64,000 nt of DNA. Origin: Natrialba taiwanensis DSM 12281. GTDB taxonomy: Archaea; Halobacteriota; Halobacteria; Halobacteriales; Natrialbaceae. Within the stretch, counting starts at the first letter, position 1, and every line of letters starts with the position of its first letter. The translations under genes and the position numbers were made by a program. The notes below the pieces were generated by a model. It searched no databases. It saw only the letters and a list, made by a program, of their open reading frames with translations, and was not told where the DNA came from. This document shows positions 33,864 to 42,775 of the stretch, one piece after another. The stretch lies in contig NZ_AOIL01000009.1 in NCBI RefSeq assembly GCF_000337595.1, positions 150,930-214,929 on the forward strand, written 5' to 3'.

Positions 33864-36332
33864 ATGAGTGAACTCCCGCCGCGGACAACCATCAAGCGAT
33901 GGCTGGTCACGACCAACCACAAAGATATCGGGATCCTCTACCTTATAACGTCCTTATTCTTGATCGTCGTCGGCGGCGTGCTCGCGATACTATTCCGCAT
34001 CCAGATGTGGGAATCGGGCGGGATCGGTCTGCTTGATCCAACCCAGTTCAATCAGGCGGTGTCTGTCCACGGGCTCGTGATGATCTTCTGGGTTATCTCC
34101 CCCCTCGGCATCGCGTTCGCAAACTACGTCGTCCCGTTGCAGATCGGCACTCAGGACCTTGCGTTTCCACGGTTGAACGCGCTGAGTTACTGGTTTTATT
34201 CGTTTTCGGCGCTGCTGCTTCTCCTCTCGTTTTTTCAGGATGCAACGTGGTCCAGCGGCTGGTATATGTACGCGCCGCTCAACGTACCGATTTACAATCC
34301 GGCCCAGGAGATGACTGCGGGCGGGACCGCAGCGGTCCTCGCGCTGACGCTGTTCGTTATGTCGGTCACGCTAGGGTCGGTAAACTTCCTGACAACCATT
34401 CATCGGTGCCGCGCCGAAGGAATGGGATTGTGGAATATGCCGCTGTTCACGTGGGCGACACTACTGACCGTGTGGATGATGCTGTTCGCCTTTGCGTCGC
34501 TGCTCGCTGCACTCTTGCTCTTGATTAGCGACCGTATTTTTCTCACCCAGTACTTCGCGACGAACCAGGGATCGGGGCTATTATGGGCGCATCTATTCTG
34601 GTTTTTCGGCCATCCGGAGGTGTATATCGTCTTCTTCCCTGCATTGGGCATCATGCTCGAAACGTTTCAGACGTTCACCGGGCGTCGCCTCGTCGGACGA
34701 AAGTGGATCATCATCGCGATGGTGTTGGTGGCCGTCCAGTCCTTCCTAGTCTGGATGCACCACATGTTCCTGACGACGATCAATCTCGAAATCAAGACGT
34801 TGTACATGGCGACGAGTATTGGGATCTCGCTCCCGTTCGACCTGATCGTCTTCTCACTCATTTACACCATGATCAAGGGACGAGTTCGGTTTACGACACC
34901 GTTCCTGTTTAATCTCGGTGCACTGGTCCTGTTCATCCTCGGAGGGATCACGGGGGTCTTCCTCGGTGCGGTCGTACTCGATTACCAGTTCCGGGGAACC
35001 TACTGGGTTGTTGCTCACTTTCACTACGTGATGGTTGCCGGAATTACCGCGCTGATCGGCGGAATCTTCTACTGGTGGCCGAAGATCACCGGAAAGATGT
35101 ACGACGAAACGTTGGGAAAGCTTAGCTTTGTCGTCTACTTTATCGGCTTTAACGTCCTCTACTTCCCGATGTTTCTCGTGTGGGAGACGCCACGGCGCGT
35201 CTTCGAATTTAATACGGCGTTTACGGCCTATCACCGAGTGGCGACCGTGGGGGCATTGATCCTCGGTGCGTCCTATCTCATCATCTTCTACACGCTCGGT
35301 AAAAGCCTCCTCACCGGTCCGGATGCGCCCGGCAATCCGTGGACGTTCTCGCGGACTGCAGAATGGGCAACGACCTCGCCGCCGCCACTCGAAAATTGGC
35401 CGAACCGACCCAGTTACAGCAGTGGGTCCCTCGAGTTCGTCGACGACACAACGACTACATCGGACGGCGGCACAGTATCGGACGGCGGCGCGGTCGAACA
35501 GGCCGACTCGCTCGAGTCGGAGCACGCCGATCACGGAAGCATTTGGCCGTTCGGAATCGGAGCGGGGATGTTCGTGACGTTCCTCGGAGTCTCGGGGCTC
35601 ACGCCGTGGGTCGTCGATTTCGCCACCGCGCGCGGCGCGGATATTTCCGAAACCGGCTCGCCGGAACTCGTGTATCCGATACTCGTCCTTGTCGGTGTCG
35701 TTCTTTTGGGGTATACGCTCTTCGAATACGGACGCGAGCACTTTAACGCGCCCGAGATGGCCATTGCCGAACGATGGCCGGTCGAGGGGATCGGGACGAC
35801 GAAACTCGGCGTCTGGTTCTTCATCGCGTCGGACGTGCTCGTCTTCGGCGCTGTCATCGGGGCGTACATCTTCTTGCGACTGCACGCCGGCTGGAACGAG
35901 TTCGAAACGGTCCCGCCCTCCGCAACTATCGGGCTGCTCAACACCTACATCCTGCTCACCTCGAGCTTTACTGTCGTCCTCGCACTGGAGATGGCCGGGC
36001 GAAAAAACGAACGCGGACTATTGGTATCGTTGGGAGCGACGGTACTGCTCGGGCTTACGTTCCTCAGTATCAAGGGGTACGAGTGGGGACAAGAGTTCGC
36101 CCACGGGATCTATTGGTTCTCCGAACTCCAGTACTCGATTTACTTCGTGACGACCGGCCTCCACGCGTTCCACGTGATCCTCGGTCTCCTCATCGCGGGG
36201 TTCATGATCTACCGTATCGTGACGCTCGGTGCCTATCTCGAGGATCACCGGCCGGTGGAGTACTTCGGCATCTACTGGCACTTCGTCGATATCGTCTGGG
36301 TGATCCTCTTCCCGTTATTCTATCTCATGTGA
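33864..36332 (+). CDS. Heme-copper oxidase subunits I and III fused (cytochrome c oxidase-like)
   Basis: An 822-residue membrane protein starting MSELPPRTTIKRW, with GAGGGGG as a Shine-Dalgarno-like sequence. Residues ~1-480 are subunit I: H69 and H387 bind the low-spin heme, H385 the high-spin heme, and H250, H299 and H300 bind CuB, with Y254 in GHPEVY for the His-Tyr crosslink. After a Thr/Ser/Gly-rich linker, residues ~560-822 are subunit III-like, ending HFVDIVWVILFPLFYLM. The D-channel set N88-D99-N106 and E252 are present, so it is A1-like. The K-channel lysine is absent: the segment reads SLPFDLIVFS where IPTGIKIFS is expected. No subunit II gene is nearby. The fusion is known in archaea. 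Confidence 0.93.
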   Translation: MSELPPRTTIKRWLVTTNHKDIGILYLITSLFLIVVGGVLAILFRIQMWESGGIGLLDPTQFNQAVSVHGLVMIFWVISPLGIAFANYVVPLQIGTQDLAFPRLNALSYWFYSFSALLLLLSFFQDATWSSGWYMYAPLNVPIYNPAQEMTAGGTAAVLALTLFVMSVTLGSVNFLTTIHRCRAEGMGLWNMPLFTWATLLTVWMMLFAFASLLAALLLLISDRIFLTQYFATNQGSGLLWAHLFWFFGHPEVYIVFFPALGIMLETFQTFTGRRLVGRKWIIIAMVLVAVQSFLVWMHHMFLTTINLEIKTLYMATSIGISLPFDLIVFSLIYTMIKGRVRFTTPFLFNLGALVLFILGGITGVFLGAVVLDYQFRGTYWVVAHFHYVMVAGITALIGGIFYWWPKITGKMYDETLGKLSFVVYFIGFNVLYFPMFLVWETPRRVFEFNTAFTAYHRVATVGALILGASYLIIFYTLGKSLLTGPDAPGNPWTFSRTAEWATTSPPPLENWPNRPSYSSGSLEFVDDTTTTSDGGTVSDGGAVEQADSLESEHADHGSIWPFGIGAGMFVTFLGVSGLTPWVVDFATARGADISETGSPELVYPILVLVGVVLLGYTLFEYGREHFNAPEMAIAERWPVEGIGTTKLGVWFFIASDVLVFGAVIGAYIFLRLHAGWNEFETVPPSATIGLLNTYILLTSSFTVVLALEMAGRKNERGLLVSLGATVLLGLTFLSIKGYEWGQEFAHGIYWFSELQYSIYFVTTGLHAFHVILGLLIAGFMIYRIVTLGAYLEDHRPVEYFGIYWHFVDIVWVILFPLFYLM

Positions 36333-36489
36333 GATTTCGGTCGGATTTGCGAACTGAATCGCAGGTGCACCACACCAAAACGAAACGGAAACGGGTCGGC
36401 CGCGAGCCGCGCTCAAACCGGAGTTAGTAGCGACCTCGGGCCGGCCGGGTCGCTCGAATCGGCTCCGGTTTCGGCTTCGGCTCCCCTCA

Positions 36490-36568
36490 TACGGACTGCT
36501 GTAAGTCATTTCCGGCGCAACCGCGCCCGTCCTGCGGTTGCGCCGGTAAATCGTTACAACAGACCGTA
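36490..36568. terminator. Nested inverted repeat between convergent genes
   Basis: Inner perfect 13-base stem CCGGCGCAACCGC (36512-36524) and GCGGTTGCGCCGG (36534-36546) with a 9-base loop. Outer arms TACGGACTGCTGTAA (36490-36504) and TTACAACAGACCGTA (36554-36568) match at 13 of 15 positions. It ends exactly at the stop codon of the minus-strand gene and lies 157 bases after the oxidase stop, so a two-way terminator is one reading; a small insertion-element footprint or protein site is another. Confidence 0.6.
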
Positions 36569-37921
36569 TCACGCACCGGAAGGCAGGTCGTCGATCGAAA
36601 TGTCACCCTCGATCAGGCGGTCCGGGACGGCGAACGTTTGGGTAACGGCGTCACCGACGAGATCGCCGCCGACGGTCGCACCGCCGGCGAGTTGAACCGT
36701 CGCCGCGGTCGCGAATGACACCGGTCCGTCAACGGTCGCCCCGCCGTGGGCCTCGAACGTTTCGAGTTCAGCGCCGCCCGTCACGGTGCCGACGGTCGAG
36801 CCGCCGGTCAGTTCGATCCGAGAGGCGGTGTTCTCGACGGCGAGTTCACCGATCGAGCCGGAGCCGGCAACCGTTACGTCACCGATGTCGGCCGCCTCGA
36901 CGCTGCCGTCGACGGCCGCGTTCCCTCGAACCGTGAGCGTCTCGGCGGAGTCGACGGCCACGGCTTCAGTGGTCCCGCTGCCTCGGAGCGCGATGTCACC
37001 GCGAACGTCGCCGCCGACGAGGATCCGATCGACGGTGGCTGCACCGCGAACGACCACATCACCGCCGACATCGCCCGCGATGAGAACGTCGCCGTCGATC
37101 CGCGTATCGCCGGCGAGGACGATATCGCCCTCGACGTCGCCGTAGACGACAACGTCATCGTCGACGGCCTCGCTCCGGAACCGAAGCTCGTCGACGTCCT
37201 CGCCGCGGTCGTCGGGGATCTCGGAATCGGACGAGTTCGTCGTGAACTCGGTCACGACCGTCTCGTTGGCCGCCACGGTTACTGTCGTCGTCTCGGTTTC
37301 GGTGCCGTTGCCGGTGAGCGCGCGGAGATCGTAGGTGCCCGGTTTCACGCCGTCGATCGAGACCGAGCCATCGGCACCGACCAGCCCCGTTCGGTCGGGT
37401 CCGAACGCGTCGTCGCCGGTCACGGTCACCCACGTTCCGTCCGGAAGCGGTTCGCCGGTGTCGTCCGTGACGAGCGCATCGATTGCGCCCGTCGCCGCCG
37501 ACTCGACTTCGAACGTCGCTTCGGCCTCGCTCTCGCGAGCCGCGATATCCACGCGTTCGGTCACCGTCGCGCCGTCTTTCGCCGTCACGGTGACGGTATA
37601 CGTTCCCGGTTCGGGAACGGGTACCGAAGCGGTGCCCGCGGCGTCGGTCGTCGCGAGTTCAACCGCGTCGGTCGGGCCGTCGAGTTCGGCGACGACGGTC
37701 GTCTCCGCGAGTGCGCCACCGCCATCGTCGTCGAGGACCGTTGCGGCGAGGACGGGATCCGCATCGGCGGACGATCCGACGGGTGTCGGGTCCGCGGCGT
37801 CGTCGGGCGCAGGTGAACTCGTGTCGGTAGCGAGAACTGCCGGAGCGACGGGTGCGACGGCGATCGTTCCGGCGATCACGACGAGGAGGGCCGCGAGCGT
37901 CCAGCGGCGTTGCGCGCTCAT
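36569..37921 (-). CDS. Exported bactofilin-like beta-solenoid protein with Ig-like domains
   Basis: A 450-residue protein starting MSAQRRWTLAALLVVIAGT, a Sec-type signal. After a Ser/Asp/Pro-rich linker come two beta-sandwich (Big/carboxypeptidase-regulatory-like) domains, roughly residues 55-135 and 140-225. Residues ~250-440 are short 6-to-9-residue repeats alternating Gly-Asp-Val and Gly-Gly-Ala (for example IDGDVLIAGDVGGDVVVRG), the pattern of bactofilins and polymer-forming left-handed solenoids. Bactofilins are normally cytoplasmic; this one has an export signal. Its ATG overlaps the stop of the upstream giant nuclease gene (ATGA), so the two are coupled and may act together at the cell surface. 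Confidence 0.7.
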   Translation of the reverse strand: MSAQRRWTLAALLVVIAGTIAVAPVAPAVLATDTSSPAPDDAADPTPVGSSADADPVLAATVLDDDGGGALAETTVVAELDGPTDAVELATTDAAGTASVPVPEPGTYTVTVTAKDGATVTERVDIAARESEAEATFEVESAATGAIDALVTDDTGEPLPDGTWVTVTGDDAFGPDRTGLVGADGSVSIDGVKPGTYDLRALTGNGTETETTTVTVAANETVVTEFTTNSSDSEIPDDRGEDVDELRFRSEAVDDDVVVYGDVEGDIVLAGDTRIDGDVLIAGDVGGDVVVRGAATVDRILVGGDVRGDIALRGSGTTEAVAVDSAETLTVRGNAAVDGSVEAADIGDVTVAGSGSIGELAVENTASRIELTGGSTVGTVTGGAELETFEAHGGATVDGPVSFATAATVQLAGGATVGGDLVGDAVTQTFAVPDRLIEGDISIDDLPSGA

Positions 37922-40900
37922 GGTGCGATCACCCGACGTTCCCGTTCCCACGCAAGTACGGCAGCGTCGAGCGTCTCGCGGTCGATGCGGCCGGCGGACC
38001 AGTCCTCGATAGCCCCGTCGACTGCGGGGCGAATGATGAATCCCTCGTCATTGGCGAGCAATTCGAGATACGCCCGCTGTTGGGGATCGAGATGGCCGAA
38101 GGCGTCGTCGCCGACCGGCGAGAACAGCGGGTACGAGCGATCGAACGTGCTCGTCACCGGCAGTGCCCCCTCGCCGGCGAGATTGTTCACGGTGTCGACG
38201 ATTCGGTCGTCGTTGAGTCGGAGGTCGGAGCCGAGGCCGGCGGCGACGGCGTCAAGGTTTGCGCGGTGGTCGGCGCTCGCCGCCGTCGAGCCGACGAGGA
38301 TCACCGCACCGCCGTCGTCGCGGAACTCGCGGAGTGCGCCGAGTTCAGCCTCGGTGTAGGCCCGTCCCGGTGCGGTAATGAACACGGCGGTCGGCTTGTC
38401 CGCCTCGGGAAGGGTGGTCGCAACATCGTTGAACTGCCTGAGCCGACTATCGATGCCTTCGACGAAGCGGAGGAAGTACTGCATCCGCTCCAGCGAGAGC
38501 GAGCCAGACACGTCGAACTGGGCGTGTCCGCCCTCGACGAGGAAGTCGCCGTCGTTGTGCGAAAGGTATCGCGCGAGGTTCGTGACCAGCGGGAAGTTGC
38601 CGTAGCCACCGGTGTCGATCGGGAATCCCTCCAGTTCCTCGTAGGCCTCGTTGAACAGCAGTCCACCGACCATCGCGATGCGATTGTCGTGATCGACCCC
38701 GATCAGGGGCACGTCGTCGTACGCGTCGACGCTGCCGCCGGAAAGCGGTTCCTGATCGGCATCCGGACCGGCTGCGACGGGAATGCGGTCGGCCGCGAGC
38801 GGCCCGGAGTCGGTCGTGATGCTGGATGCTCGGGGGACGTACACCTCCTCGACGGGATCGTTGCGGTGCTCGGGGACCGCGTCGAAGTCGGCCGCGGACC
38901 AGACGCCGCGCCCGTCGGCAAGCGCGGCCTCCTCGACGGCCGCGAACTCGTCGTGGCGGCCGAATCCGGACGAGTAGACGCGGGCGTATCCCTCCGCGAC
39001 CATCTGCCGGTTGTACTCGACCGAGTACTCGCCCGTCCCGGGATCAGCGTCGAAATCGTCCGGGTCGTAGTGCATGTACCCGAGCAGCCGTCCGTAGTTA
39101 CCCCGAATCGGCTCGACGTCGTCGAAGGTGAGCTTGATCCGCCGTCCCTCGACATCGGTGTCGCCCGTGTCAGTGCCGTCGGGCGTCATCACGTCGAGGG
39201 CGAACGCGGTCGCGTTCTCACCCCATTCGTTCAGGTGCGCCATGTCTTCGACGCCGAACCACTCGTGGATTTCGTTGGAAACATCGCCCGTCTCGGCCGT
39301 ATCGAACCCGAGGTGACGGACCACGTCCCGGTAGTCGTACTCGCTGTCGAACTCCACCTCGACGGTGTCGCCGTCGAACACGCGCACGACGCGACCGTAG
39401 TACTCCTCGCCCGGATCGAACTCGATGCCGATCGACTCCTCGCGCTCCGCGAAGTAGTCGAACGCGGTGTTGAGATTCGTCGTCGTGATGTCGAACTCGC
39501 CGTCGCCGTCGTTCACCTGGTCCGAGTTGAACCGGAAATCGAGGTCGAGCGCGTCCGCGATGGCGTTCAGGTTTGCCGTTTCGTCGAAGCCGGTCTCGGA
39601 ATTGCCCTGGCCGCCGAAGTCGGACTCGTCGAACAAGAAGAGCGCGCCGCCGTCAGCGACGAACGCCTCGAGTTCATCGAGTTCGGACTGGGAAAACGCG
39701 GTCGACGGCGAGGAGACGACCAGTCCGTCCGCCTCGTCGAGACCGGGTACGCCCACGCCGTCAAACACGTCGAACCCCTCGTTGAAGTTCGCGGTCGTGG
39801 GAACGAACGCGGCACCATCGTTGTGCGTCTCGTCCTCGACCTGGTCGGCGTTGAACCGGAAGGCGACATCGAGTTCTGCGGCGATGGTGTTGAGCGTCGC
39901 CGTCTCCTCGTTGGTGAACTCCGATTCGTCCAAGAGGAATACTGCGCCGCCACCGGCGACGTGAGCCGAGAGCGCGTCGAGTTCAGGTTCGGTGTATTCC
40001 TCGCCGGGCGAGGGAACGACGACTGCATCGGCGGCGTCGATGATCGCGCCGTCCGCCGATCCGTCGAAGAAATCGAACGCGTCGTTGACGTTCGTCGTCC
40101 GGAGAACGAACGGGGCCCAATCGCTGTGTTCTTCGTCGACGACCTGGTCCGAATTGAACCGAAAGTCGAGGTCGAGCGCCGCCGCGAGGTCGTTCAGGGG
40201 TTCGGTCGCGTGACCGTCGTAATCGGCCTCGTCGTGGATGAATACGGCACCGCCGTCGGCGACGAACGCCTCGAGTGCGTCGCGTTCGGCCGCCGAAAAC
40301 GCCTCCCCGGGCGTCGTGATCATCACGAGGTCCGCATCGTCGAGGTCGGCCGCGAGGTCGTCGGTCGCACCCACGTCGAAGCCGCGGTTCGACGCGAGCG
40401 CCTCGAGTTCGGCGTAGTCGTCGAGCGCCAGCGCCTGCCCGTGACTCTCGTCGTAGTAGACGGTCCCCGGCCCGTCGAGTCGATCCTCCCAGGCGGTCAC
40501 GAGGAACTCGCGGGTGGCGTCGACGTCGCTCTCGTCGGTGGCGAGGGGCGCACCGATACCGACAACGGTCCCGTCGACCGCAACCAGCGGAATGTCCGCA
40601 TCGATGCCGGCGTAGCTGACGAATCCGTCGTCGTTCTCGTCGACGTTCTCCGCGGTCGACTCGGCCCGGACGGCGACGAGCGAGTCGTCGGTGAGCGGCT
40701 CACCGTCCGCATCGAGCAGGCTCGCCGTCGAGAAGAACTCGAGTTCGTCGATCCCGTCCCCGCCGTCGCTTCCGAGCAAGTCCTCAGTCGCCTCGAAGTC
40801 ATAGCCATCGTCCTCGACGGCGGCCGCGAACTCGCCGAACGTCGAGGAATCGTAGTAGCTGTCGTGGGCGTCGTCCCACAGGATCGTGCCGCTCTCGCCA

Positions 40901-41736
40901 ATCGTCTCGGACAGCAAGTTGCGCACGAACTGCTCGTTGGACTCGGTGAGATCACCGTCCTGGAGCAGTTCCGGCGTCCCGAATCCGACGACGGTCTCAT
41001 CTCGGGAGACGAGCGGAATCGCTTCGTCCTCCCCGTAGAGGTACGATGCCGAATCGCCCGCGTCGTCGACGTTCTCCGCGGTCGGCTCCGCCCAGACGAG
41101 CACGTGAGCGGGATCGGTGAGCGGACCGCCGCCCGCTGCGACCTGACTCGCCGTCGAGGGAAACAGCAGTTGCGCGCCGCCCAGGATATCGGTCGTCGAG
41201 CGCAACTCGTAGCCCGCGTTTGCGGCGTACTGCTCGAAGGAGTGGTAGTACTCGAGGGCGAGTTCGTGAAACTGGTCGTGGCCCTCATCCCACAGGACCG
41301 TCCCCTTGCCGCCGGTTTTGGCGTCGAAGAGATTGAGCATGAACTCCTCGTTCCCCACGTCGAAGCCACCCTGATCGTCGCTGACGAACTCGACTGTGCC
41401 GAGTCCGACGACGGAGCCGTCTTCCGAGACGAGCGGAATATCGTTGGACTCGTAGACGACCGTCTCCGGGCCATCATCCGTCGTCTCGAAGTTGTACGCG
41501 GTGGGCTCCGCCCAGACGACGACGGTCTCGTCGTCGCTGAGTTCGCTCTCGCCGTCCGGTGCGATCTGACTCGCTGTGGAGTAAAACGACAGCGCCTCGA
41601 TACCCGGTTCGGCGGCCGCCCCGACAGCAGGCCGAGTGCCGATCCCGGCGAGGGCCGTGCCAACCGCCGTTCCAGTTACCGCCATGAAGTTGCGACGCCC
41701 GATCGTGGACCGTCGCTCCGTGGGGTTTTCTCCCAT
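37918..41736 (-). CDS. Giant Tat-exported protein: repeated DUF4350-like modules flanking a staphylococcal-nuclease domain
   Basis: A 1272-residue protein with Tat motif IGRRNFMAVTGTAVGTALAG. Residues ~45-430 hold three repeats of ~130 residues with STASQ...VVWAEPTAEN...IPLV patterns. Four further modules follow, with PGxxxxxxELxALxxFVxDGGAVFLxDE then LNxIAxxLDxxFRFNxDQVxD (DUF4350/GATase-like). Residues ~778-950 are a thermonuclease (SNase) domain with the catalytic set intact: D788-G-D790-T791, R807, D812-T813, E815 with exact R-x4-DT-x-E spacing, and R883 in YGRLLGY. The last DUF4350-like module is C-terminal. A TATA-like ATATATA at about 41769-41776 precedes the start. It is predicted to cut DNA or RNA outside the cell. 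It is followed by the coupled bactofilin-like gene. Confidence 0.8.
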   Translation of the reverse strand: MGENPTERRSTIGRRNFMAVTGTAVGTALAGIGTRPAVGAAAEPGIEALSFYSTASQIAPDGESELSDDETVVVWAEPTAYNFETTDDGPETVVYESNDIPLVSEDGSVVGLGTVEFVSDDQGGFDVGNEEFMLNLFDAKTGGKGTVLWDEGHDQFHELALEYYHSFEQYAANAGYELRSTTDILGGAQLLFPSTASQVAAGGGPLTDPAHVLVWAEPTAENVDDAGDSASYLYGEDEAIPLVSRDETVVGFGTPELLQDGDLTESNEQFVRNLLSETIGESGTILWDDAHDSYYDSSTFGEFAAAVEDDGYDFEATEDLLGSDGGDGIDELEFFSTASLLDADGEPLTDDSLVAVRAESTAENVDENDDGFVSYAGIDADIPLVAVDGTVVGIGAPLATDESDVDATREFLVTAWEDRLDGPGTVYYDESHGQALALDDYAELEALASNRGFDVGATDDLAADLDDADLVMITTPGEAFSAAERDALEAFVADGGAVFIHDEADYDGHATEPLNDLAAALDLDFRFNSDQVVDEEHSDWAPFVLRTTNVNDAFDFFDGSADGAIIDAADAVVVPSPGEEYTEPELDALSAHVAGGGAVFLLDESEFTNEETATLNTIAAELDVAFRFNADQVEDETHNDGAAFVPTTANFNEGFDVFDGVGVPGLDEADGLVVSSPSTAFSQSELDELEAFVADGGALFLFDESDFGGQGNSETGFDETANLNAIADALDLDFRFNSDQVNDGDGEFDITTTNLNTAFDYFAEREESIGIEFDPGEEYYGRVVRVFDGDTVEVEFDSEYDYRDVVRHLGFDTAETGDVSNEIHEWFGVEDMAHLNEWGENATAFALDVMTPDGTDTGDTDVEGRRIKLTFDDVEPIRGNYGRLLGYMHYDPDDFDADPGTGEYSVEYNRQMVAEGYARVYSSGFGRHDEFAAVEEAALADGRGVWSAADFDAVPEHRNDPVEEVYVPRASSITTDSGPLAADRIPVAAGPDADQEPLSGGSVDAYDDVPLIGVDHDNRIAMVGGLLFNEAYEELEGFPIDTGGYGNFPLVTNLARYLSHNDGDFLVEGGHAQFDVSGSLSLERMQYFLRFVEGIDSRLRQFNDVATTLPEADKPTAVFITAPGRAYTEAELGALREFRDDGGAVILVGSTAASADHRANLDAVAAGLGSDLRLNDDRIVDTVNNLAGEGALPVTSTFDRSYPLFSPVGDDAFGHLDPQQRAYLELLANDEGFIIRPAVDGAIEDWSAGRIDRETLDAAVLAWERERRVIAP

Positions 41737-42775
41737 GACAAGTGACGACTATTTCCAGTAGTTAAGTGTATATATTACTACTATGTACCGCTCGCCAGAG
41801 AACAGGTCACAGATGGACTACAGTTTCACAGCGTGCGACTTCGCTCCGATAGTGACCGGCCAGCTGAACTCGGAAGGATCCCGGTCGTCAGTCACAGTCG
41901 CCAGCACATCACGAGAACGCACAAAACAGCCCAACCAGACAAGATATTTAGTTAGACTGATTAGTTAGACCAACTGAGAAGCCTCTCTAGAAAGGGCAAT
42001 AAAGAAGGTTGTCACAACAGACGTGCCGGCGAAACGGAGAAGATCGAACTCGACCGGTCACGATTCAGGCGGCCGTCGGGCGAGCACCATTCGAGCCCCA
42101 ACCGGCCAAGAACGTTACCGGGTAGCGTTCCCCGAAGCGGCTATCCGGTTTCACCATCGCCTGTGCACAGGGATCCGGTAAGACACACTGACTAGACTAT
42201 CCAAAAAGCCTAACCGACAAGGAATACCGATCGTATCGGCCGAGAGGATCGATTAGTCAGCCACACCGCTATCCCTCTCCAGGTAGCCACGAGAAAAGTG
42301 CGTTGTCCAGAAAGATGACCGACGAGTCGAACTAGCAAGGAGTACCCGCTATTTCGGCCAATATGGTTTTTCGAGAGAGATATCAGGATAGTCTAATTGA
42401 CAAGACTAACCAATAAGGCTAACTTGGTGGATCGGTTCAGAAGGATGGTTCACTAGCCAAGCCGATGCCCCTAGCTAGATAGTTCCTGAAGGGTGGGAAC
42501 ATTCACGAAGACACCCGGTACACTATACTGGCAGGAATAGCACGATAGGGTGTTCATATAGGGCTGTCGAGTGAGCCAACCAGATAGCCTAACTTGTTAG
42601 CCTAACGGAATCAACCACTAATGTGTGTAACACGTGACCAGCCCGATCGTCCACTAACTGCGCTGCACCACAGTTCTTACCCCCTATCCCAGTTAGGCCA
42701 ACAAGTTATGCTAACCAAGTGACCTAACCAAACCATATACCAGAGAATTATAGTCGGGGAGACTAACTGGTTCGT
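41737..42775. other. 1-kb AT-rich non-coding region upstream of parA
   Basis: No acceptable gene. It is visibly poorer in GC than flanking DNA and studded with CTAAC/GTTAG motifs. The left end carries the promoter of the giant nuclease gene, the right end that of parA (AATTATAG near 42747-42754, leaderless ATG 42776). A replication origin cannot be excluded, but no orc1/cdc6 or rep gene is in the window. Confidence 0.6.
41947..42770. repeat. Array of CTAAC-centred repeats, candidate partition centromere or iterons
   Basis: About 14 copies of a loose 10-13-base motif, consensus RR-N-CTAAC-Y-N-N, occur in both orientations. Clusters: 41947-41975 (two GTTAGAC units plus CCAAC), 42207-42213, 42389-42427 (GTCTAA, GACTAAC, GGCTAAC), 42584-42606 (two AGCCTAAC), 42648-42660, 42690-42732 (AGTTAGG, GCTAAC, CCTAAC) and 42761-42768 (GACTAACTGG), the last one between the parA TATA box and ATG. 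Some pairs are helically phased (18 bases between 42586 and 42604 CTAAC cores is not, 21 bases between 42403 and 42418 is nearer). Placement is that of a parS/centromere with autoregulation. Confidence 0.6.

Noticed and set aside
37852..41745. An almost unbroken plus-strand open frame of nearly 1300 codons antisense to the giant nuclease gene
   Set aside because: The GC-rich codon pattern of the minus-strand gene keeps the opposite frame open. The minus-strand product has a Tat signal, repeats and an intact nuclease domain; the plus-strand product has none.
41947..42770. CRISPR array
   Set aside because: Repeat cores are only about 5-8 bases, in both orientations and unevenly spaced, with no leader or cas genes.
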